Part shown: in pieces, positions 10,879 through 23,700 of the stretch
Position numbering within the stretch: position 1 is the first letter of the stretch
Layout of the letters: each line of letters begins with the position of its first letter
Source: Pedinophyceae sp. YPF-701
Lineage: Eukaryota; Chlorophyta; Pedinophyceae
Reading direction: 5' to 3'
NCBI GenBank assembly: GCA_916048055.1
Contig: CAJZHL010000031.1
Coordinates: 558,001-622,000, forward strand
DNA: 64,000 nt
Program-made: the position numbers and the translations under genes
The notes under the pieces: generated by a model
The model's database searches: none
Told to the model about the DNA's origin: nothing
Seen by the model: the letters and a program-made list of their open reading frames with translations, nothing else

Positions 10879-13800
10879 TCATGCCATCCACTCCCGCGTG
10901 AGCTGCCCGCGCGTCACGCGCTGCCGGCACACCGGGCACGCTTTACTCCCCCCCTCGCCCAGGACCTGACTCCAGCACGCGTAGCACGCCCTGTGCCCGC
11001 ACGGCGCGCGGTGCGGCGCCCGAATCGCGCCGCTGCAGTGCGCGCACGTCGTTCCGTGCACGACCTCCACGCGCCGCCGCTTCTCGGCGTCCGCGTCCCC
11101 TGACTCGGGCGGGCCTGACGTCAGCGGCTCGGTGCCGGGTGCAGAGGGCTCCTGGAGCTGCCGCGCCCGCTTGCGTTCGGCGCGCTTGGCCTCCTCGTGC
11201 AGCAGGACGCGGGAGAGCTGCGCGCGCGTCGCGTCGTCGAGGAGCGGCATCACGCGGCGGTGGTACCGCGGCCGGTGGGCGTGCTTGATGAACGATGCGA
11301 ATTGCAGTACTAAATCCAGGTCTCCTCTGCGAAGGAACACGCACGGGTGGAAAGGGGGGTCGCCGTGCCTTCCAGCGTGCTGCTGGCACTCGGAACAGAT
11401 GCAAGGAACGGTACAGCTGTCCAGAAGAAGCTTTGTCATATGAAAACATATCTCTCGTTGCAAAGACGCCATGTGTCGTGGCTCCGGGCCGCGGACTCGC
11501 CTGAGCGTCGGGACGACGCGCTCCAGGAGGGCCCCCAGCGCCTGCGAGTACGCCTCCGACTCGTCCGCCGCCCCCTTGCACCCCTTTGCGAACGCCTGAA
11601 GAGCATCCAGCAACTCCTGTCTCGCCGCGGGCGCCAAAACCTGTTTCGAGCGCCGGTGGAACGCCTCCGCCGCCTCCTTCTTCCCCAGCGCCTTCGCCCC
11701 GTACCCGAACCGCGCGCACACCTCCGCGGACGGCGGAGCCGCCCCGGTCGGCGCAGCCGCGGGGAGGTTTGGCGCGGGTGCCGCGTGCGCAGGTTTCGCG
11801 GCTGTGCTGTGCGCTCCGGCGTCGGTGGCGGCGCGGGACGGGCCGGCGAGAGCCGACAGCGCGAGTGCTTGCCGTCCGGTGGCCGTGCCGCGGGCCGAGA
11901 GCGGCTTCGGGTGCGCTGGCGGCACATGGAGGATGGACGGCGGCCTCGCAGTCGAGCGAGCCTGACTGTTCATGAGCAGACTGTCGATATCCGAGATCGG
12001 CGCGCCAGCCGGTCGGGGCACCACCTGCCCGCGCGCCGCGGCGCTCGACGCCGCCACCGACGCAGCATGCGTCAACGAAAAGCCCCCTCCCGCTTGCGCA
12101 ATAGTCCTCCCCTGCGCCGCCCCCGGCGCACCCGCCACGCACGCCCTCGCCATCCCTGCGACACTCATCGCGACGCCCCGCCCGGCCCCGCCCGGCCGCG
12201 GCGCCGCCGCCGCGAAACCGGCCCGCGGGAACACCCCCCCCCCTGCGCCCACGCTGCCGCCCACTCCGAACAGCGCCGACGGCGCCTGCCCGGCCTTCGG
12301 TGGCGCGCCGGGGGCAGGCAGCGTCGGCGCCGCCAGCGGCCGCGACGGTACGCCGCCGGCCGGAGGGTTGAGGGCCATTTCGTTGAAAAATCGAGTCAGG
12401 GCTCCCGCCGCGCGCCCAAACGTGTCGTGGACCGCCACGTGCGGCTGCATCCACTTCGAGAGCTGGCGCTGCATGTGCTGCGGCGCGAAGCGCTCGTCGC
12501 ACAGCAGGATCGCGCCGTAGTCGTGGATGTGCCGGATGACGCGTCCCAGGGCTTGGTTGACGGCCCGCGCCGCCTGCTGTTGGTACCAGCCGTCGCCGGT
12601 GAGCGCCGCCGCGGCGCCCTTGCGGTCCGCGCGCCGGCGCGCGGACGATTCGTTGAGGATTTGTTTTTTTATGCGCACGCGCGCGTCGAACGCGGCCGCG
12701 AACGGGATGCCCGTGACGATCACGGCCCGGCCGGCGCGGTCGGAGAAGTCGAGGCCCTCGCTGGCCTTGCCGCGGCACACGGCGAGCAGCGCGGCGCCGC
12801 CGGACGCGGGGTCGTCGATTGCGTCGCGGAATTGCTGCGCGGCTTCCGGGAAGAGCGCGGAGTCGCGTGGTTCGACGACGAGGCGTTTGTGTCGGGCAAT
12901 GCGGTCCCAGAGCGCCTCGCCGCCGACGAAGTCGTGTTTCCAGAAACTCACGGCCGCCTCCATTACCGAGTACGACGGGAAGAAGACGAGCATGCCGTCG
13001 GGAACCGTGCGGGCCCCGTTGCCCAGCAGGTTGCCCAGGTCCCGTTTGTAGCTGCGGTGGCGGGCACGAGCGCGCCGCGGTGAACGAATCGCGCCGGAAC
13101 CACGACGGAAAAAATGAGCTCGGTCGACCGCGCGGCACGCGCATCGCAGACGCGCTCGCACGCACGCACGCGCCGTCGTGGCAACACGAACATCAATCAA
13201 TCGCGCGCCGCGCACCTGTTGTTGTCGCGGTTCTTGTAGCTCGAGTTCAGTTCGCAGCCCGCGGGGCCCTTGCGCAGCACCGCCGCGAAGAGCTGCCGCG
13301 GCTGGATCACGTGCTGGTTCTCGAGCCGCACCGGAAAGGGAATTTCCAACTCGGACGCGAACGAGTCCAAAGGGGACAGCGTGCCCGACGTCAGCAGCAC
13401 GTTCCGCACCCCCAGCGCCTCGAGCCGCCCCATCGCCACCCCCGGCGCGAAGCACCAGTACGACAGCTTGATGTCCGGCCGAGCCTCCCTTCGTTCGCTC
13501 TGCCGCGGAGCAACCTTGGCCACGTGGCACCGAAACGCGTCGCCCGCGCCCTCCACGAGCGCCAGCGTCGAGAACACCGTCGCGAAGAACTCCCGCAGCT
13601 GCGTCAGCTTGTACGACGCCACGCGCGGCGCCCCGCCCCCCAGCGCGCCGCCGCCGCCGCCGTCGCCCGCGCCGCCCGCCTCGTTCCGCTCCAGCAGCTT
13701 CTCCAGCGTCTCCTCGATCATCTGATCCATCACGTTCCACGTCCGCCGGTTCAGCTGCGCCCCCTCGAGCCACCGAAACACCCACCCCCCCTCAAAGATT

Positions 13801-15611
13801 CTCTCGCCCACCACCTGACCCCCCCCGGGCGCCTTCGCGCCGCCGAACCCGGGCGGCGGCTTCGCGTCCGCCATCTCCTCCTCGAGCGTCTTGATCAGGA
13901 CCGTCAGCACGTTCTGCAGGGCCTCCAGGTTCTCCACGTTGGCACCAGCGCCGCCCGCCGCCAGCAGCATCCCGTTGGTTATGAGGCCCTCGACCTCGCC
14001 GATGCAGTCCCGGAGGTCGCGGAGGGAGATCTGGACGGACGCGGAGTCGGCGCAGACGGACTCGACGTTGTGGCCTTCGTCGATGACGACGACCGCGCCC
14101 TGCCAGTTGACATCCAGGCCCCGCTTAGCCTGCTCGTCAAATATGTAGTTGTACGGCATCAGGACGATCTCCGCCTGCGCGACGAGGCCGCGGGAGACGA
14201 AGTACGGGCAGGGACCTGCGTGTCGACACGACAGAACGGGCGCGAACACACATATGATGTCACGAATGCAAAGATCTTTTTTTCTTTCATTGCGACGTTC
14301 AAGGCGGGTGTGGGGCAATCAAGCGGCTGGCTTGGACAGGCGCTCCGGCGCGCGCACGCGGAGCCGGCGCGCGGAGCGTCGCCGTGCTGCGCGACGACCC
14401 CGTGCGCCCCGAATGCACAAAGACAGGAATCACTCAACACTGCATGCGGCGCGCGGCGCACCTGCGACCTCGTCCCGTCCGATCGCGAGCAGGTCCTCGA
14501 TGTCGTGCGGCGTCTCCAGCAGCCGCTCTCTGTTCGAGTCCTCCCCCATCCACGGGTCAGTCCGACCCCTGTACTTGCACCTCCCCTGACGACACACCTG
14601 ACGGCATTTCGCGTTCGCGGCGCCCCCGGGCAGGTGCCGCACCTCGTCGTGCAAGCACATCTGGTTCCGCGACCCCACCACCACCGCCTTGGCGCCGTAC
14701 GGTGTCTTCTTAATCTCCCGCACCACTTGCGCCAGCTGCGTGTGTGTGCGACTGGAATACACGATCTGCGGCACGGCCTGCTCGGTGGACACGAAGCCCG
14801 AGGGCGCGAGCGCGCCGTCCTGCCCGAGGACCGCGCGGAAGCGCCCCGCAGCGAGCTTCTGCATGAGTTTCTGCTCCAATCGAGGCTTCTCGTCTTCCGG
14901 CGGCGCCGAAAAGCCCGTCTTGTGCTCCGCGGGGGCGAAGCCGAACGCCGCGGGGCCCGCGCCGTCTCTGTGGCGCGGACGGGCGTGCAGGTCGACGCGC
15001 CCGGCCCCGCCGTGCTCCGCCAGCTCCTTCTCGAGCTTCCGACGCCACCCTAAGGTCGCACATAGCAGACACAGAGTCTTACCCGTCCCTGTGCAGGAAG
15101 GGCGCGAAAGGTGCCGTGAGAGCGAGCCCGAGAGGCCTTAATGCAGGGTCTGGCCTGGAGAGTAGGTGAGCGTCCCGATGGGCGCGTGAGCGCTCGCAGC
15201 GGGACCGAAACAGCCGTGGCGTTGGCCTGGGGAGTTCGCGCGGCGATTCCTTCCCGGACAAGCGTCGCGATTGCACGGTCTGATCGGCCGCGGCGAGAGG
15301 CTGTCGTAGGGTTGGATGTCGGCCATCGAGGCGTGCCGCAGGCCGTGCCGTCGGCGCGGCGCCGGCTTCGAAGTGAAGAGAAGAAACACATTGTGCGCTA
15401 GAACACGCCCGGGTCGCATTGATATGCGGGCTTGGCCGGCTGCGCCTGGCCTCTCACCTGTCGGGGACTCGAGCAGGGCGTTGGACCCCGTGTCGAGCGC
15501 CTCCAGGACGCGATCCATGTACCGGAGCTGGCACTGGTATGGCTCGTACGGAAAAAAGACCTCTGTATCTCGAATGGTGAGGGTGCGGTACGACACACCA
15601 TCTGAAGCCAT
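10879..15611 (-). CDS. RTEL1: RTEL1-like FeS DNA helicase with C-terminal RING
   Basis: Four exons, 15611-15458, 15088-14462, 14215-13216 and 13051-10879, with phases 1, 1 and 2, give 1,317 aa. The Q-motif region FFPYEPYQCQ precedes Walker A (SPTGTGKT, residues 49-56, split by intron 1). FeS-type cysteines lie around MCLHDEV, CRQVCRQGRC and CPYF. Walker B reads DEGH (306-309), not the usual DEAH. Later motifs include CRGKASEGLDFSD and QALGRVIRH. A harmonin-like helical region, a CxxC...HxxC cluster and a terminal RING (CAHC...CGHRACYACW...CPVC) follow. RTEL1 unwinds T-loops, D-loops and G-quadruplexes at telomeres and forks. The start is at 15611; an in-frame Met 66 bases upstream is possible. 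Domain order and length separate it from XPD, FANCJ and DDX11. Confidence 0.92.
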
Positions 15612-16151
15612 TCTCGTCGACGTGACGGCCGCGCCCGCGGCCCCCAAACACCCGGACGGCCCCGGAAACGCGCGCACGCGCGCCCGCTCGGTCTCAGCGT
15701 GCTACGCTGCGCACATGAAACGCGATTGCGAGGGCCGGTTCGAGGATGCGGGCGCCGGGCGACCCGCGCCGCGTGCGAGGCGCTGGGGTCTCGCGACAAG
15801 TGGGCTCAGCCGGCCAGACGGGCCACCGCAGCGAGCAGCCACGGCGCGTTTGTAGCTGCGCGAATAGGCGGGCGATGAAATCCGCGGCCGTGAGTCCTCG
15901 TGAGAGAATGTGCGCCCTTCGCGGCGACGCCTCTGTGGCAGGGGGGGCGGCCGCCGCGGACCGTTGGCCCTCGCGCGACCCGAGGTCCCTCACAGACGTC
16001 AGGGGAGGGGTTCGCAGAAACCAGCGCGCCGTGAAGCGCCGGCGGGGCCGCACGGGCCGGCACAAAGGGACGCCGTTCCTGGTTGCTGAGGCCGTCGGGC
16101 GGCGCGTGGTTGGCGAAGAGAAAGGGCGGCTGCTGTTCTGTGGGGGCGACA
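15612..16151. promoter_or_regulatory. divergent RTEL1/FolB promoter region
   Basis: About 540 bp between head-to-head starts, so it should contain both promoters. Nothing in it is recognisably coding. Confidence 0.4.
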
Positions 16152-16909
16152 ATGCAGCGGCTGTCTCGGGCCGTGTCGTGCGTGCAGCCCCTGGCGCAGT
16201 GCGCCGGGGCGCGGATGTCGACGCTGGCGCGATACAGAGCCTGCGATACGGACAAGATCCTCCTGCAGGTCACGAGGCCGCTCGCCGCTGATTCCGCGCG
16301 CACCGGGCCAACCGACACACACACCGGGCATTAGCGTCCCGAATTGCGGCGTGAGCGGAACCTTTGCGGGTCCCACCGACCCACTACGAGGCAGGAACGG
16401 ATATATCCTCGCCTTTCGTGCAGGGCTGCGAGTTCCACGGGTACCACGGCGTGCTCCCGGAGGAGAGAACGCTTGGTCAGAAGTTTCGAGTCGACGTGGA
16501 GATGACGTGCGGGGACCTCTCGGCGGCCGGGCGCAGCGACGACCTCCGCGACAGCGTGGACTACGCGCAGGCCTTCCAGGAGGTCAAGAGCGTCGTAACG
16601 GCACGCCTTCAACCCCCTTACACGTGACACAATGACTCGCGCGCTCTCCGCGTCGAATGCCCGGCCACGTTTCCCCGAACTCGCCCCCGTGGTCCACGCT
16701 GAGTGTGCGCGCCGGTGGCCGGTCCGCAGGGGGAGGCGCGGGAGCTGGTGGAAACCGTGGCGGAGGACATCAGCATGCGATTGTTTGCGGTGAGCTCCAA
16801 GGTCCAAAAAGTGCGCGTGCGCGTGACGAAGCCGCACGTCGCGATCGACGGGCACCTGGGCGCGCTCGGCGTGGAGATCGAGCGCGAGCGCGCTCCCGCC
16901 TGGGCGTGA
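16152..16909 (+). CDS. FolB: dihydroneopterin aldolase (folate synthesis)
   Basis: Three exons, 16152-16268, 16424-16594 and 16730-16909, all phase 0, give 155 aa. The core matches DHNA: DKILLQGCEFHGYHGVLPEE, LGQKF, the DSVDY tyrosine, ELVETVAE and the VTKPHV lysine that helps catalysis. The enzyme cleaves 7,8-dihydroneopterin to 6-hydroxymethyl-dihydropterin and glycolaldehyde. The first 30 residues are basic and Ser/Ala/Cys-rich and could be an organellar presequence; an internal Met at residue 22 would give a cytosolic form. Length is normal for plant FolB plus about 25 extra N-terminal residues. Splice sites are Q|gtcacg, V|gtaacg and two cag acceptors. Confidence 0.92.
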
Positions 16910-17757
16910 GAGCGGCCCTTGAGACTGTCACACGCAGAAACGCACTGCGCAGCGCTCGCTGCGTCTGTTGTGTCGCGATGCGGCACCGCTGCTGGGTGTG
17001 AGACGTCGGAGCGACGCTGCGGTGGGTGGGGTGTCGCTGTGCGGCATCCTGGACGGACCAGGACATCCTGGAGACCCCTCTTCAGCTGTGAATTAATACT
17101 CTGTGAAACATAGATACAGCCACCACCACCATCGAGTGGTGGCTGGTGTCGAAAGTGGTCGGCGGCGCCCACGACGGGCTCGTGCGTGACTCTGACTGTC
17201 TCCTGGCCTACAGGGACCCCGCCGCGAGGGTGCGTGAGCGACCGAAATGTAGCACGGCTCATCGGACCGCATGCGTGCGTCCACGGCTTGAGCTCTTCGG
17301 TAGCCGTCAGTCGCAATATCACAGGTTGCATTCGCAGGCCAAGCGCTATGTCCTCGACTGCCAGAGTCAGTCGCAACTCGACTGATCACGCAGTCCCAAC
17401 GCCTGGCCTTTACGTTCCATGCCGCACCGGGACGCAGTCGCCGCCTCCGTGCCACGTCGCTCGCGCATCCGCGCCGTGCGCCGCACCGAGGCGGCCGGCC
17501 CGGTGCAAGTCATGCAGCGGGGTGGGGGTGTATTGCTGAAACGCCCCCTTGAGTCACCCCAAGGACACGGCGTTCCCTCGCGCCCCTGAGCCGCGTCGGA
17601 GCGCACCGCTGCCTCGCGGCCCGGCCGTCCAACGACCCCGTCTCTCTTCGCTTCTGTCTGGCCGAAAGAAGCGAGTCCCGGCTCTGCGGGGACTTTCCAA
17701 ATTCAATCGATGGATCTTCTTGTTCCCACAACGAGTATCTAGTATCGCGCCTCCCTC
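16910..17757. other. convergent intergenic region
   Basis: Lies between the FolB stop (+) and the kinase-MIB-RING stop (-). No ORF with family motifs and no repeat was found; it should hold two 3' UTRs. A short AT-richer patch lies near 17089-17112. Confidence 0.5.
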
Positions 17758-20700
17758 TCAATACGTGCTGTCCGTGGGCTTGCACGCCACGATGGCCTCG
17801 ATCGGCGCCTTGCACAGCGGGCAGTCCAGCCCACGCGTCTTGCATTCGTCCGCGCACCGCATACAGCACGTTGCGTGGCTGCACGGCGCGAACCTCGCGC
17901 CGCGTGGCGCCTCGCAGCACAGCGTGCACAGCTTCGCCTCCTCGGCCACGGGCACGTCGTCCTCGAGGTGGTACACGAGGTCGTAGAACCCCTCGTGGCC
18001 GACGCGGTAGGCGTTGCCGGTGCCGTTGTTCCATTCCACGCGCCACCACTCGTTCGACGGGTCCTCGGACTTGACGAGCAGGCCCGTGCGGCCGCGGTCC
18101 TGCATGCCCCACTTCCAGTCCGGCCCGCGGCGCACGCGGAGGCCGAACCGCGCGTTGGCGGGCGTGACGATGTCGTCGTGCTCCGGGGGGGGGTCCGGCC
18201 ACGCGATGAGCTCCCCGCGCGCGTAGGCCCACGTGGGCGCGGCGCGCCCGGGGAGGATCGGCTCGTCGCTGTACGTGGACACGCGCTCCGTGACCGCCAT
18301 CACCGCCGCGGTGCGATCTTCCTCCGTGAGTCGAACTTTCACGAATTGCGTGCCGCCGAAGTCCTCGACCACCGTCGCGGTCGCGCCCGGCACGAGCGGC
18401 CCATTGCGCACGTGCGCGAGGTTCTCGAGACCGCGCTTGCGCAGCATCACGCGCGTCCCCGGCGCAAACGGCGGCCTGAGCGCCGCCACCGCGTCTGGGT
18501 CCGGCAACGCCCACTCGAGCCGCCCGAGCCTCGGATCGACATCTCCGGTGAACGCGAGGTCGAAGCACCCCTCGTTGCCCGTCCGGTACGTCACCACCTT
18601 CTCCACGCCGCCATGCTCGGTCCATCCGGCCTCCCAGATGCCAGGGCGCGTCCCGCGAAGCAGCACACCGGAGCCGCCGCGGCTGGCGTGCGGGTGGTCC
18701 GGCCCGACGGCCACGCGGAGGCCGCGGCGCGCGAACTGCTCGCCGACGGCCTGCCCGCGGAGCGTCTCCGGGTCGAACAGCGGCCGCAACGCCTCGGCGT
18801 CGTACCACCAGTGCTTGCCCGTGATGGTTTTGACGCGGAAGGGGCCGTAGGGGGAGTCCGCGTCGACGATGCTGCCGATCACGGGGCCCTTGAGCGGGCC
18901 GTGCGCGGCGTCCGCGGTCCAGGCGCCGGACGGAGTGAGCTCCACCCACATGCCCTTTTTCAGCCCGCGGAAGGCTTGCGGGACCTCGGCGTTCTTGCTC
19001 GTCGTGCGCGGGTGCGCGCACTCGCCGATGCGCGCCGCAATCTCCAGCTCGTGCACGTCGCCCGCGCCCACGGCGTGCGCCACGACGTCGCCCGTGGGCC
19101 ACTGCACCAGCCACCAGCCGTGGCGCGCGCCCGGCCGCGCGAGCCGTCCGACGGTCCCGACCTTGATCCCAGGCACGATGCTGCGCCATCCAGGGCCCGG
19201 ACGCACCAGCAGCCCCGCCACCGCGTTCTCAGCGGACACGGCATTGCCCGGCTGCACCCCGTCGGGAATGAGGTCCAGCGCCCACGAGGGGTACCACCGG
19301 CCGCGCTGCGCCTCCACGCTCGTACGCATCGCGCGCTGCCCGCCCGCGGAGCCCGTCTGCGGCCGCACAAGCACCATCTGCGGCCCCGCGCCAACGTCGC
19401 GCACTTTGAGCACGCGGCCACCGCACGCGAAGCGCAGGTGGCCCTGCATCGCCGCGGACAGCTCCGTCGCGCGGTGCGACAGAACGACCGCGTCGCCACG
19501 CGCAAACCGCCGCCCCGGCGCCAGCCACGGGTCGTCGAGCGTCCTGCGCGCCCGTTCCACGCCGCCGCCCTCCCCCACTCCCGCTCGCTCGATCGCAGAC
19601 TCCATCAGCGCCTCGCGCATCGCGCCGACGATCTCCTCGAGGCCCTCCGCGATCCGCGGGTCCAGCCCCGCCGCCGTCGCCGCCTCCACATCGCCAGCGA
19701 CCCACCGTAGCGGCGTGCCGCAGTGCTCGAGCCCCTCCGAGGTGTCCATGTGCATGCCGCCGATTGTGTTGCAGTACCACCGCACGACCCACGTACCCGG
19801 CGTGCTCCCCGGCCGCACGAGCTCCCCGACCGAGCCCTGCATCGGGTTGAGCGTGAGCGACGCCTGTGCTGCTGCGAGTGTCTCCGGCGTTGCGCCCTCC
19901 GCGCGCGAGCTCGCCCGGGACCCGCGCGAGCAGCGCTCGACGCGCCGCCGGACGAGCATCCCCGCGCGCGCGTCCTCGTCGGTCACGTCCTGGCCCTCCT
20001 CTGGCAACAACGCCGGGGCGCGTTGTAGATCCGACGCCCGGTACCACCCGAGCGAGCCGTCGTGCGACATGACCTTCACGGGGCAGATCGAGTCGTCCAC
20101 CGCGATGACCACGCCGACGCGGCCCGGATGGAGCGGCCCTGGCAGTCCGTTCGACGCGTCGGCTGCCGCCCAGGAAATCATGACGTGCTCGCCCGGTTGG
20201 AGGGCCTCGCCGAAGCACGCGACGCTGTCGGGGAGGCTCGCGACGCCGCCGAGGAACTCGAGGTCGCTCGCGCCCTCCGCGCCCACTCGGTACGCGTTGG
20301 TCACGCCGGGAGCGAACCAGTGCACGCGCCACCAACCGGGCGCGCGTGCAGGCGCGACGAGGACGCCGACGCCCCCGAGGCCGCCGTCCTGGTCGGCCCA
20401 CTTCCACGACGGCCCGCGGCGCACCGAGAGCCCCGCGCGCGCGGACCGGATGCGCACGGGGGCGCCCGCGACGGGAAACGGCGTGGGCGCGGGCTCCAGC
20501 GCCGCACGCGCGTACCACCACTTCCGCCCCTGCGCAGGCTGCACGAGGACCTCGAGCGCGCTGTCTGGGTCGTCGTCGACGATCACGCCGACCTCGCCCG
20601 GCCGCAGCGGCCCGTACACCGCGCACGGATGCTGCGCAAAGTCCGGCGACAGCATCACGCGCGTTCCGAGCACGATCTGCCGGCCCCCGCGCAGCGACGC

Positions 20701-23700
20701 CGAGTTCTGGACAGCCGGATCGGCCAGGTCCACCGACGGCAGCGCGTTGCGCGACGGACGCGTGTCGAACGCCAGCTCAAAGCGACCACCTGCGCCAATC
20801 GCATGCTTGCTCACGGAACCGTCGTCCCACACGACCCACCAGCGGGAGTCCAGCGCCTGGTGCACGGGGCCCCAGAGCGTGCCCCGCATCATCGCAGCGC
20901 GCGCCGCGAGGTCGTCCGGGTCGTTTTCCCCGCCCTCATCCGCCGACAACACCGAGTCCACCAAACCCTCGTCCGACCCGAGCCCGCCGCCCTCGCCGAT
21001 CGTCGCGAGCTCGCCGGACCGCCGCATCGACCGGCGGCTCCGCCGCGACACCAGCGGGGTGCCTTCGGACCGCCGCGCGATGTCGAAATCCGGTCCCGCG
21101 CGCACACGCAACCCCTGGAGCGCCGTCGACTGCGTGACGACTTCCCCGGGCATCGGGAGCGCGCGCGGCGCCGGGACGACCGCGCTGGGCTGGCACTGCC
21201 CCTCGCCGCCGTCCGGCAGCGCGATCGTGAGCGAGTGCGTCGCCTGGCAGATGGCGGTGACGCGTCCGACCTGCATCTGTTCGAGGCGGAATCCCGGGGC
21301 CCATTCGCCGGCGACTTCGTCGCCGAGGGGGCGTATCGTCGCGCCGGGGAGCGCGAGCGTCGCGGCGACGTCCCACGGGAACGCCGGCATCACGCTCGCT
21401 CCGACGCGGAGGCGCGGCGCGGCGCGCACGAGGTGGTGCGAGGACTCGGCGCCGCCGTGCCGCGACAGCGCGGCGGTGCGGGCGTGCCGCGTGCTCGTCG
21501 ACGGCGTGCCGCCGCCGGCGACGGACGCGCCGCCGACGCCCGCGCCGCGCAGCTCGCGCCACGCCGGCGGCAAGAGTCCGCTCCCGCCGGTAAATATCAA
21601 CCCGCTATCTCCCGACCACGTGTCCCAGGGTATCTCGTAGAGCTCGCGGCTCCCGTCGTGGTCCCACACGACCCACCAGTGCGTCGCGTCCTCGGGCTTG
21701 TCCAACACCCCCTGTGTCCCTTCCGGACCCCCCTGGCCGCCGAACCTCCACCCGGGGCCACGGTCCACCCGCAGGCCCGCACGCGCCCGCATCATCGTCA
21801 CGGCCTCGCCGAACGCCGGCCACGGGTCCGGCGCCACCTGCAGCGCCGACGCCGACATCCACACCCCGTGCCCGCCGCAAACCACCACGCGCAGCTTCCT
21901 GCCGTTGCTCCCCGACGAGCGCCGCCGCCCGGGGGCGTCCTCCGAGCTCCGCCGGCTCGACGACTCCCCCGTGTCCTCCTCCACGACCTTGCCCACCTCG
22001 CCGTGCCGGAGCTCCCACGGCGCCTTCGCCAGTCGCGCCGACGGCGCCAGCACCACGTAAGAGCCCACTTCCGGCACCAGCACGCTCGCGACGTCCTCGC
22101 GGACCTGTCCCGTGCTCTGCAGGTCGTAGCACCCCTCCCCGCCCACGCGGTAGCAGTTCGCCGACCACTGCCGGCGCGGCCACACCACCCGCCACCACCC
22201 GCGCGCCTCCTCCCACAACACAACCCCCTCGGACCCCTCCCCGCCGTCCTGGGGACCCCACGCCCAGTCCTTCCCGCGCGTCACGAGGAGCCCCGTGCGG
22301 ACCGTGTCCTCCGTGACCGGCACGGGCACTGCGTGCGTGGACGGCCGGCCCGCCGGCGCCATGCTTGATGCTGCCGGCAGCACGCCAGGCAACGTCGTGG
22401 TGTCGCACTGCAACGAGGCGCGCATGCCGACGGCCTGCCCGGGGAAGTCGCTCGGGCAGATGTCCGAGTCGTTCTCCGACGGGCTGCCGGGCCGGGCGCA
22501 CGTCGAGCTTTCGTAGCGATGCAGAGTGTGGCTTCCAGTGGTGGCGTGGGTTGGGAAAACCAGGCCTGCCTCGCTGCCGCTGTCGTGGTAGCTCGCGCCG
22601 CTGTCGAAGAGCCCGCCGCCCGTCACGCGGAGCCCCGCGCCGCTCAGCGTCGTCACGCGCCGCAGCGAGCTGCGTTGCCGCGTCGCGCGAACCTTGCGCG
22701 AGCCCATGGGGGATGCGAGGGACGTGGCGGCCAAGCCGCGGAGCTGCTCGGCCGACACCTGCCCGCCGCACGCCGTGCAGGGCGCGAGCGCCCTGAACGC
22801 GTCGAGCATGTCCTCCGCGGAGGCGTAGCGCTTGCGTGGGTCGGCGGCGAGGGCCTTGGCGACGGCGGCGGCGAACGCGGGGCTGCAGTAGTTCGCGAGG
22901 GTCTGCTCGACGTGGCGGGCGTCCTTCGGGTCGTCGATGAGGACGTTCGCCGCCTGGTCCTGGGATTGCTTGAACGGGTGGAAGCCGGCGGCGAGCTCGA
23001 AGGCGATGAGTCCGACCGACCAGAGGTCTGACCTGACGTCAACTCTCAGGTCCCCCCTGAGCACCTCGGGGGCGGCGTAGTCGAGGTTGCCCCCCGCATG
23101 CACCACCGCGGGGCCGGCCCCTAGTGCGAAGAACTCCTCGCGGACCATGGAATAGTGACTGGCTTTCGCGTCGTTGTTGTGGCTGCCCCGCCTGCCCGAG
23201 TGCCGCGAGTGGGAGTGCCGCGACCGCGAGAGCGGCGAGCGCGAGTGCCGCTCCGCGCTCGGCGCCCGCGCACGGGCCCGCGAGAACACCGGCGACGGCT
23301 CGGCTCGCATCGGGAACGCATCCACAGCAGGTACCGAATGCTTCGCCAGCGCCCCCGCGCCGAGCCGCGCGACCATGTCCGCCGCAGCCAGGCCGATCGC
23401 GGTGCCGCGCCGCGGCTTCGGCGTGCGCTCGCCGGCGTTGCCGTGCGCGGGCGACGCGGGCGGATCCGCCGCTGCGGCGGAGACGTGATTGCCGCGGAAC
23501 AACGCGGAGATCTCCGACGGCGTGTCGACGGACGTGTTGAAGTCCGACTTGGCCGTCGCGAACGTGCGTCGGGCGCGGTCGCTCATCGATTCCGGGCGCT
23601 GCATGCGCGGCAGGCTCGCTGACCGGCGGCGAGGGGCGTCGCGCGCGAGCTCCCGCGGCTCCGTGCGGCGGTGCCCCGACGCGATGCGGTCCTCGGCGCT

